Below are positions 1 through 5,499 of a stretch of 27,015 nt of DNA, piece after piece. Each line of letters starts with the position of its first letter. Within the stretch, counting starts at the first letter, position 1. Source of the DNA: Nanoarchaeales archaeon (GTDB taxonomy: Archaea > Nanobdellota > Nanobdellia > Woesearchaeales > UBA583); NCBI GenBank assembly GCA_013215525.1, contig JABSQY010000007.1, positions 17,158 through 44,172 on the forward strand. The letters run 5' to 3'. The notes under the pieces were generated by a model that worked only from the letters and a program-made list of their open reading frames with translations, was not told where the DNA came from and did not search any database. Made by a program: the position numbers and the translations under genes.

Positions 1-33
1 TCAAAGAAAAATATTTATTATACTTTTTTTGCT

Positions 34-125
34 CAATCTTTTTTACAACTTTTAGGTGGAAAGGTGAGACTGCCTCAAGATGGCAGGCGACCCGAACCGT
101 TAAGAAAGTTGTTGAAAAAAGGTTG
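34..125 (+). ncRNA. Structured RNA element, copy A1 (novel family, closed by a long P1 helix)
   Basis: Proposed fold, a single long arm. P1: CAA 34-36 with UUG 123-125, U37-G122, C38-G121, U39-44 with A115-120, bulge 113-114, then 45-52 with 105-112. P2: 53-57 with 96-98 and 101-102. Internal loop GGAAA/CGA. P3: GGU 63-65 with ACC 90-92. Internal loop GAGA/GCG. P4: CUGCC 70-74 with GGCAG 82-86. Bases 55-99 are about 62% G+C in an otherwise strongly A+T-rich region, a typical sign of structured RNA. The core AAAGGUGAGA and CGACCCGA are identical in the element after RIO1 (26846-26938), while helices P1, P2 and P4 differ with pairing kept. I match it to no known ribozyme or riboswitch. Strand is inferred from the flanking coding tails. 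Confidence 0.8.
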
Positions 126-326
126 ATTGACATGTTACCTGAATTTTGGCAAACTTTAAGTTTAATTAATCCAATCTTATATATGGTAAATCTTTTCCGT
201 TACGGATTTCTAGGAACATCTGATGTATCAATTTATTTATCTTATGGAATTATTTTAGCAACAATCGGATTATTTTACGGTTGGTCAATTAGACTTTTGA
301 AAACTTCAAAAGGAATGAGAGCATAA
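123..326 (+). CDS. ABC-2 type permease C-terminal tail, duplicated cassette 1
   Basis: This is a 67-codon open frame directly after the RNA element. It encodes the last part of an ABC-2 (YadH-like) export permease: LPEFWQ, then NPILYMV, then FRYGFLGTSD, one hydrophobic segment, and a basic end (RLLKTSKGMRA). The family's usual permease is about 250 residues with six membrane segments, so this is only a tail and cannot work alone. The first codon (TTG 123) lies inside the base of RNA helix P1, and the tail proper probably begins at 126. There is no separate promoter or ribosome-binding site that I can see. It is either a spare 3' end that joins to the upstream permease by RNA processing or recombination, or a decaying duplication. 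The intact frame favours the first. Confidence 0.75.
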   Translation: MIDMLPEFWQTLSLINPILYMVNLFRYGFLGTSDVSIYLSYGIILATIGLFYGWSIRLLKTSKGMRA

Positions 327-366
327 ATATTTTTCAAAGAAAAATATTTATTATACTTTTTTTGCT

Positions 367-458
367 CAATCTTTTTTACAACTTTTAGGTGGAAAGGTGA
401 GACTGCCTCAAGATGGCAGGCGACCCGAACCGTTAAGAAAGTTGTTGAAAAAAGGTTG
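367..458 (+). ncRNA. Structured RNA element, copy A2
   Basis: Base-for-base identical to the copy at 34-125, including the P1 closing helix, both core motifs and the P4 hairpin. It lies 40 nt after the stop codon of tail cassette 1 and is directly followed by tail cassette 2. Identity with copy A1 extends 84 nt into the following coding tail and then ends. That suggests recent gene conversion or unequal exchange across the RNA and the start of the tail. Confidence 0.8.
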
Positions 459-659
459 ATTGACATGTTACCTGAATTTTGGCAAACTTTAAGTTTAATT
501 AATCCAATCTTATATATGGTAAATCTTTTCCGTTACGGATTTTTAGGTACATCTGATGTATCAATTATTGGTTCATATATAATTATAATTGGAACTATTT
601 TAGTATTTTACTTTTGGAGTATTAGATTATTAAAAACTAGTAAGGGAATGAGAGCATAA
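456..659 (+). CDS. ABC-2 type permease C-terminal tail, duplicated cassette 2 (divergent)
   Basis: Same length (67 codons) and same first 29 codons as cassette 1. The final 41 codons including the stop then differ in 19 places: 11 synonymous and 8 amino-acid changes. All eight replacements lie in the last hydrophobic segment (for example YLSYGIILATIG versus IGSYIIIIGTIL). The C-terminal 14 residues starting at WSIRLLK are identical in protein but use different codons, including Ser TCA versus AGT twice. Many silent changes with a preserved frame and end peptide indicate past selection on the encoded protein. Alternatively the tail came from a paralogous permease gene and only its first half was homogenised. 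It is the last unit of the array; a T-run follows. Confidence 0.75.
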   Translation: MIDMLPEFWQTLSLINPILYMVNLFRYGFLGTSDVSIIGSYIIIIGTILVFYFWSIRLLKTSKGMRA

Positions 660-672
660 ACTATCATACTTA

Positions 673-679
673 TTTTTTT
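673..679 (+). terminator. T-run at the end of the permease-tail array
   Basis: Seven consecutive T on the plus strand, 13 nt after the stop of tail cassette 2 and before the convergent Fic-like gene. T-tracts serve as intrinsic terminators for archaeal RNA polymerase. Assignment is by position and composition only. Confidence 0.4.
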
Positions 680-702
680 ACTTCTTATTTTAAAATTTAA
701 AT

Positions 703-1281
703 TTATTGGGATTCTTCAATAATTTTAATTAATGGTTTGTATGAATTAGTATTATGTAAAAATGAATTTCCTTTTTTCTTTTCTTCTTTTAAATTATTTG
801 ATATCTCAAATAATGTATCAATATAATGTTCTCGAGACTTATATTTAGGCACTAATAATTTATTTTCAAATAAAAGTTTATCCATAAAAATTCTCCCTGT
901 TCTTTTATTTCCATCTTCAAATGGTTGGATATAATAAATTCCACTTTGGGCAATAGCTGCTTTTTCAATTGGACTAAAAGTAGAATTATTTGAAGTTAAA
1001 TATAATAATTGGCTAATCTGTCCAGGGATTAATGTACTATGTAATGGTTTAGCTTTTCTTGATGTAACTCTAACTTCATATCTTCTAAAATCCATAACTG
1101 GTTTATTTAATATTAATGAATTTAATATAATTAGTTCTTTTTCATATATTTCTTCATCTTCTTCTTCTCCAAGAAAATATTGGTATCCTTTATTCAACCT
1201 TGTAGTTGTTTCAGCAGTTTCTTCATATTCAACTCCTTGGGAAAATGAGTCCAATAAAGATAATATTTGTTTGGTTTTCAT
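703..1281 (-). CDS. Fic-fold protein with Gln in place of the motif histidine
   Basis: A 192-residue protein with the Fic motif at 119-130, QPFEDGNKRTGR. Fic enzymes transfer AMP or another phosphate-containing group to target proteins, using the His of HxFx(D/E)GNxxxxR as general base. Here that position is Gln (codon CAA). The Asp/Asn/Arg residues that hold phosphate and metal are kept, so nucleotide may still bind. An acidic stretch (EEEDEEIYEKE, 39-49) lies near the N terminus. The gene is read away from the methyltransferase gene, with its own TATA box at 1303-1311, and converges on the permease-tail array. I see no antitoxin partner next to it. It may be a degenerate enzyme, a binding protein, or a Fic branch with altered chemistry. 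The family is clear from the motif; the activity is open. Confidence 0.85.
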   Translation of the reverse strand: MKTKQILSLLDSFSQGVEYEETAETTTRLNKGYQYFLGEEEDEEIYEKELIILNSLILNKPVMDFRRYEVRVTSRKAKPLHSTLIPGQISQLLYLTSNNSTFSPIEKAAIAQSGIYYIQPFEDGNKRTGRIFMDKLLFENKLLVPKYKSREHYIDTLFEISNNLKEEKKKGNSFLHNTNSYKPLIKIIEESQ

Positions 1282-1302
1282 AATTTTATTTATACTTAAT
1301 TA

Positions 1303-1311
1303 CTTATAAAC
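1303..1311 (-). promoter_or_regulatory. TATA box of the Fic-like gene
   Basis: On the minus strand this reads GTTTATAAG, ending 21 nt before the ATG at 1281. The same spacing is seen at most genes in the window and implies a leaderless mRNA. Just upstream on the minus strand the octamer GTTGTTAC occurs twice (within about 1322-1342), a possible operator; that is only a suggestion. Confidence 0.6.
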
Positions 1312-1360
1312 ATATCTGTTGTAACAACTAATAGTAACAACAACAAACACGAGATTTTAT

Positions 1361-2647
1361 TCAACGAACAAACTTCGACACAAAAAATCCTTGCGTACGT
1401 GACTTATGTGGTAAAAATCGAAGACCAAGTACACCGTTTAAACAACTAGCATCAAAACCTACTTCTAAATCAATTTTAACATTCTTTAAATCACAATTAT
1501 CAATAATCCATTTAACATTATCTTCATTTTCCTCAGGTTCAATTGAACAAGTAGAATAAATTAATTCTCCTTCATCACTTAAATACTTTGAAATATTTTT
1601 AACAATTGATTTTTGTAAATTTGCTTTATCACAAATGTCGGACACATTTCTTTTATTTAACCAATTCTTATCTCCAACTAAATTCCCTGAACACGGAACA
1701 TCTAAAATAATTACATCATATTTGTCTGATGTTTTAAAATCAGTTGCTGAACAATTAATAATTTTAAATCTATCAAATCCCATTTTTTGAATATTATTAA
1801 CTAATCTATTAACTCGTTTTTCTTCAAGTTCAATTGCAGTTAATTCATATTCAATTTTATGAAAATTTAACAAGTCAAGCATTTGTGTAGTTTTACTTCC
1901 AGGACTTGCACATCCATCAAGAACTTTCACAACACGATTTAAAGATTTTAATTTTTCAAAGTCAACACAGTTCACAGGAACTTGTGATGCTAAATCTTGA
2001 AAATAAAATTGTCCAGTTAAACATTGGATACTTGAACTTAAATTAAAAAAAGTTTTTTCAATCTTAAACGCATTCTTTAAAAAAGTATTTTCAAACTTCA
2101 CTCTATTTTTCTTAAAAAATACTTGTATCTCATCTAGATTCATCTTTGATAAATTAACTCGAATAAATTGATTATTACTATATTGTCTCATTGCATCTTT
2201 TAATTTGGAAGATGTTCCATTTCCAAAAAACTTATCATATCTATTTAATAAATCATTACCGCTAAAGTTTCGAGTGGAATCATTAAATCTATTATTGGAA
2301 CGTTGTGGAGGTCTATTCTCATCTTGTTTATCAAAACTTTTTTTATCCAAATCTCTCTTCTTATTCTTTGCAGTATAATTTCCTTTAATTGCAAACTGTT
2401 TATTCTCTTCAGCAGTAGGTTTATTTTTTTTTAACCTGTCTGGCATGGAATTAAAGTTTTTCCCATTATCTCTATTAAACTTGTGACGATTATCATTATT
2501 ATTATTATCTTCATCTCTTGTATTTCTATCTCTATTTTCTGATGTTCTATTATTTGAAAATCTAGAGTTTTGATTAGACTTATTTGATTTAGAATTTGAA
2601 TTAAATCTATTTTTATTTCCAGTAGATTTTGATTTGTGGTATGTCAT
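1361..2647 (-). CDS. RsmB/NSUN-type RNA m5C methyltransferase with Asn-rich N-terminal tail
   Basis: A 428-residue SAM-dependent cytosine-5 RNA methyltransferase. Visible motifs: motif I DGCASPGSKT (244-253), motif IV DVPCSG (316-321, with the Cys that releases product), motif VI STCSIEPEENE (365-375, with the nucleophilic Cys367), and the usual end FLPHKSRTQGFFVSKF. The lead-in GQFYFQDLASQVPV (212-225) is also typical of the family. The target may be tRNA (Trm4-like) or rRNA; the sequence does not decide. Residues 1 to about 130 are a low-complexity stretch rich in Asn, Arg, Lys and Ser with no recognisable fold. This is unusual and is perhaps an RNA-binding or disordered tail. The gene is divergent from the antiporter gene, with a short shared promoter region. 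Confidence 0.9.
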   Translation of the reverse strand: MTYHKSKSTGNKNRFNSNSKSNKSNQNSRFSNNRTSENRDRNTRDEDNNNNDNRHKFNRDNGKNFNSMPDRLKKNKPTAEENKQFAIKGNYTAKNKKRDLDKKSFDKQDENRPPQRSNNRFNDSTRNFSGNDLLNRYDKFFGNGTSSKLKDAMRQYSNNQFIRVNLSKMNLDEIQVFFKKNRVKFENTFLKNAFKIEKTFFNLSSSIQCLTGQFYFQDLASQVPVNCVDFEKLKSLNRVVKVLDGCASPGSKTTQMLDLLNFHKIEYELTAIELEEKRVNRLVNNIQKMGFDRFKIINCSATDFKTSDKYDVIILDVPCSGNLVGDKNWLNKRNVSDICDKANLQKSIVKNISKYLSDEGELIYSTCSIEPEENEDNVKWIIDNCDLKNVKIDLEVGFDASCLNGVLGLRFLPHKSRTQGFFVSKFVR

Positions 2648-2736
2648 AGTAATATAATATACTTATTCCTTTAAAAACTTAATTTTAAAGTAGATATAAA
2701 TATACTTAAATTAATTTGTCAAATTTAAATTATACT

Positions 2737-3927
2737 ATGGAATTTTTAGGTCTTATATTAATAATATTGTCTGCATGTTTTTTTACTGCAAATTTATTTT
2801 CATTTTTAAAAATACCAAAAGTATTAGGTCCAATCTCTATTGGATTAATATTTTCGTATTTTTTTAAATCTTATTTCACAGTCTCTGACATTGAATTATT
2901 AGACGTATTAAGTACACTTGGAATTGTAATGTTTTTATTTTACGTTGGATTAGAATTAGATTTAAAATCAATTAAAAAACAAAAAAGAGAAACAATAATT
3001 GAAGGAATACTTGGTTTTATAATTCCTTTTACAGTTGGTTTAACATTCTCCTACTATGTATTAAACTTATCTTTTATCACAAGTTTTGTAATCGCATCAA
3101 TACTAAGTATTACAGCAGAAGGAGTTGCAGTAATGTTATTACAAGAAAATAGATTATTAAACTGTAGACCTGGAAGAGTAATTGTTGGAGCAGGTTTAAT
3201 TGATGATTTATTTGGAATATTTTCTCTTACAGCAATCTCAGTAATTGTAACATCATCACTTGGAATTGTATCATTTATTCCTCTAATAACTGGTTTAATA
3301 TTATTTGTAACTGGATTTTATTTTTTAAAATATCTTTCAAAAGTTATTGATAAAATTTTTGTACATAAAAAATTATTAAACTCATACGACTTATTCACAT
3401 ACTCAATTATTTTTTTACTTTTTTTTGCAACTTTTGCAGATAACTTTGGATTAGACTTTTCAATAGGTGCAATTATCGCAGGCCTGCTACTGAACTTTTC
3501 ATTATATCAAAAAGGAAAATTAGGTCGAGATGAAGAAAAAAGAATTGATTCAAATATTAAAAATGTTTCATTAGGTTTTTTATCATATTTTTTCTTTTTT
3601 AGTATTGGATTCGCTGTTGATTTTTCAATTCTATTTGAACATATTTATTGGGGAATAAGTTTTGCAATAATTGCATTTACAATGAAAATATTTTCTTCAA
3701 TGTGTACAAGTTATATAACAAAAGACACAGTCCAAGATGGTTTATTAGTTGGAATTGGGATGGCATCAAAAGGAGGAATGGAATTAATTATACTTGAAAT
3801 TGCAAGGAAATCTGGATTAATAACTCTTGAGATATTTTCTTCACTTTTATTTATGAGTTTTATATTAATAATATTAAGTCCATTATGTTTTAATTTTATT
3901 GTTAAAAAGAAAAAAATAACAAATTAA
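2737..3927 (+). CDS. CPA2-family cation/proton antiporter (KefB/NapA-like)
   Basis: An integral membrane protein of 396 residues with about 12 hydrophobic segments. It carries the DD pair in GLIDDLFGIF (residues 156-157) where CPA2 antiporters bind the ion, and a conserved segment DFSIGAIIAGLLL. Its role is probably Na+ or K+/H+ exchange across the cytoplasmic membrane. No C-terminal TrkA-N nucleotide-binding domain is present, so it is a membrane-domain-only form. An in-frame TTG at 2716 is possible, but the TATA-like ATATAAATAT at 2694-2703 is too close to it. The ATG at 2737 fits a short or absent leader. Confidence 0.85.
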   Translation: MEFLGLILIILSACFFTANLFSFLKIPKVLGPISIGLIFSYFFKSYFTVSDIELLDVLSTLGIVMFLFYVGLELDLKSIKKQKRETIIEGILGFIIPFTVGLTFSYYVLNLSFITSFVIASILSITAEGVAVMLLQENRLLNCRPGRVIVGAGLIDDLFGIFSLTAISVIVTSSLGIVSFIPLITGLILFVTGFYFLKYLSKVIDKIFVHKKLLNSYDLFTYSIIFLLFFATFADNFGLDFSIGAIIAGLLLNFSLYQKGKLGRDEEKRIDSNIKNVSLGFLSYFFFFSIGFAVDFSILFEHIYWGISFAIIAFTMKIFSSMCTSYITKDTVQDGLLVGIGMASKGGMELIILEIARKSGLITLEIFSSLLFMSFILIILSPLCFNFIVKKKKITN

Positions 3928-3952
3928 TAATTTACTTTTTTAACAAAATAGA

Positions 3953-3961
3953 TTTATAAAC
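3953..3961 (+). promoter_or_regulatory. TATA box deciding the start of the MIP18-family gene
   Basis: TTTATAAAC ends 21 nt before the ATG at 3983. The in-frame ATG at 3968 lies only 6 nt downstream of the box and would fall upstream of any normal transcription start, so 3983 is preferred. Confidence 0.65.
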
Positions 3962-3982
3962 AAATCTATGCTAGTATATATT

Positions 3983-4483
3983 ATGGATACAGAAAATTTA
4001 AAACTAGAAATTATTGATGCTTTAAGAGAAGTATACGACCCAGAAATCCCAATCAATGTTTATGATTTAGGATTAATTTATGATATTAAAGTAAAAGAAA
4101 ATGGATTTATTCATATAACTATGAGTTTAACATCACCTACTTGTCCAACTGCTGAATATATTCAAGAAATGATAACCTCTGCAGTGTCCGCTGTGCAAGG
4201 TGTTAGTGAAGTTGAGATTGAATTAACATTTGAACCAAGATGGACACCTGATAGGGTATCTGATGATGCAAAAGAAGAATTAGGACTTGGTTCAAGTGAT
4301 TCAGATAAAAAAGCTACAATGGATCCAGCAATTACAAATGTATTTGGAGATTCTGATAAAGAATCTAAAAAAGAAAATATTTGCGTAAAATGTATGGTAC
4401 CAGATACAAAAGTTCCTTTATTAAAAACAACTTTTAATAATAAGGATAAACTATTCTGTATGAACTGTATGAAAACTTTTTGA
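3983..4483 (+). CDS. MIP18/DUF59 (SufT/PaaD-like) iron-sulfur assembly protein with C-terminal zinc ribbon
   Basis: 166 residues in two parts. Residues 1 to about 100 are a DUF59/MIP18 domain: YDPEIPINVYDLGLIYDI, then SPTCPTAEYI with the conserved Cys54, then EPRWTPDRVSDDAKEELG. Members of this family help assemble or deliver iron-sulfur clusters. After an acidic, Ser/Asp-rich linker (about 103-130) comes a small metal-binding module with two CxxC knuckles, Cys134/137 and Cys159/162. Plain family members are about 100 residues, so the zinc ribbon is an added domain. The start is the ATG at 3983, fixed by the TATA box; the upstream ATG at 3968 would add MLVYI. Confidence 0.85.
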   Translation: MDTENLKLEIIDALREVYDPEIPINVYDLGLIYDIKVKENGFIHITMSLTSPTCPTAEYIQEMITSAVSAVQGVSEVEIELTFEPRWTPDRVSDDAKEELGLGSSDSDKKATMDPAITNVFGDSDKESKKENICVKCMVPDTKVPLLKTTFNNKDKLFCMNCMKTF

Positions 4484-4548
4484 AATATTTGATTTCAATT
4501 TTTTATTTTATTTATATTAACACAATTCTATTTTTAAAACAACAAAAG

Positions 4549-4557
4549 TTTATAATT
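4549..4557 (+). promoter_or_regulatory. TATA box of the HIT gene
   Basis: TTTATAATT ends 20 nt before the ATG at 4578, the same arrangement as at neighbouring genes, implying a leaderless transcript. Confidence 0.6.
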
Positions 4558-4577
4558 CTAAAAATTAAATTTATGTT

Positions 4578-5075
4578 ATGACACAAGAACAACCAACACA
4601 AGAAGAAATTCAAAAAAGAATGCAAATGATGAAAGACAATTGTATTTTTTGTAAAATTATAAAAAAAGAAATTCCAGCACAAACAATATTTGAAGATGAT
4701 ATTTGTTTAGCAATTTTAGATATAAATCCAGCATCAAAAGGACACATTTTACTTATGCCAAAAGAACATTATATGATGATGCCAATGGTACCAGACCAAG
4801 TTTTAGGACACATGAGTATTATGAGTAAATATATATCGGATTTAATTAAAAAAACATTTCCAGATTCAAAAGATACAACAGTATTTATTGCAAACGGAGC
4901 AGCAGCAGGCCAGCAATCTCAACATTTTATGAGTCATCTAATTCCAAGATACGACAATGATAATATTAACTTTGATGTAAAAGGAGCAAAATTAAATCAG
5001 CAAGAACTAAAAACTCTAGCAGAAAAGTTCCAAGCAAAACTTGTTGAGATGAATTCAGGTCAAGGACAAAAGTAA
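4578..5075 (+). CDS. HIT-superfamily protein with Met in place of the catalytic His
   Basis: 165 residues. The HIT domain starts with a zinc knuckle (Cys22, Cys25 in NCIFCKIIKKEIPA), then DINPASKGHILLMPKEH, and ends with GQQSQHFMSHLIPRY (111-125). HIT hydrolases and transferases use H-x-H-x-H, where the middle His attacks the nucleotide phosphate. Here the triad reads H116-F-M118-S-H120, so the nucleophile is Met (codon ATG). Zinc-binding and fold residues are kept. The protein may bind nucleotides without cleaving them, or use a different chemistry. I recall HFM-type HIT proteins in other DPANN genomes, but cannot check this here. A polar, Gln-rich N-terminal extension of about 20 residues precedes the domain. 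Confidence 0.85.
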   Translation: MTQEQPTQEEIQKRMQMMKDNCIFCKIIKKEIPAQTIFEDDICLAILDINPASKGHILLMPKEHYMMMPMVPDQVLGHMSIMSKYISDLIKKTFPDSKDTTVFIANGAAAGQQSQHFMSHLIPRYDNDNINFDVKGAKLNQQELKTLAEKFQAKLVEMNSGQGQK

Positions 5076-5081
5076 GCTCCA

Positions 5082-5111
5082 CAATAACTGTAAATTCAAC
5101 AATAGTTATTG
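5082..5111 (+). terminator. Hairpin terminator after the HIT gene
   Basis: CAATAACT (5082-5089) and AGTTATTG (5104-5111) form a perfect 8-bp stem with a 14-nt loop, 6 nt after the stop codon, followed by a long T-rich stretch. Position and symmetry support a transcript end. Confidence 0.5.
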
Positions 5112-5499
5112 ATTTAACAATTTATTTTATTATTTTATTATTAATTTTTTAATATATATTACTAATTATTCCTTAATTAAACAACAATTTATGTATTTTA
5201 ATTGTAACCTCAATTACAAACACAATAATAATTATTAATTTAGTAATATTTCTAAAATATTGTAATTTTTACAAAATAACCTCAATAAAATAAATTTTAT
5301 ATTATTCAATATTTTTGTTTAATTTCCACAAAAATAAGAAATAATATGAAATTTTTATTTGAAATAATTTTTTATTTAAAGCTCATCACAATTCAAATAA
5401 AAACTCCTTAACATACGTTTTAAAGATTTTATTTATTGAGCAAATAAAACACAATTTTATAAACTAAATATATATAAAAATATTATAACAACTGGAAAA
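5112..5499 (+). other. A+T-rich gene-free gap before the giant surface-protein gene
   Basis: About 390 nt with no credible open frame on either strand and very low G+C. I see T-tracts near its start that could end transcription from the HIT gene and, at its end, the TATA box of the next gene. No structured RNA, repeat array or attachment site stands out. Confidence 0.5.
5469..5477 (+). promoter_or_regulatory. TATA box supporting the TTG start of the giant gene
   Basis: TATATATAA ends 22 nt before the TTG at 5500. This places a leaderless start exactly at that TTG, whose frame begins with a signal-peptide-like sequence. The next ATG (within FFIMTIL) would cut the signal segment short. Confidence 0.6.

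Larger units (their letters stand above)
1..659 (+). repeat. Tandem array of [structured RNA + permease gene tail], period 333 nt
   Basis: Positions 1-209 are identical to 334-542, so the repeat has a 333-nt period. One unit is a 92-nt structured RNA element (34-125, 367-458), a 201-nt permease 3' end (126-326, 459-659) and, after the first tail, a 40-nt spacer (327-366). The spacer that opens the window (from 1) matches the one after tail 1 (from 334), so the off-window parent gene probably ends with the same kind of sequence. Identity stops at position 210/543, inside the coding tail, and the sequence after tail 2 is unrelated to the spacer. The identical part is therefore RNA plus the first half of the tail, while the second half differs. 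This is directly visible; copy number to the left is unknown. Confidence 0.95.

Noticed and set aside
123..326. Tail cassettes as independent small membrane-protein genes
   Set aside because: The sequence is a typical permease C terminus, no promoter or ribosome-binding site is seen, and the TTG start is inside the RNA helix. A gene tail is the simpler reading, though translation cannot be excluded.
1..659. CRISPR or simple satellite array
   Set aside because: The period is 333 nt with coding content and only two units. There are no short repeats with unique spacers and no cas genes.
5112..5499. Replication origin in the A+T-rich gap
   Set aside because: No origin-box-like repeats or adjacent Orc1/Cdc6 gene; low G+C alone is not enough in this genome.
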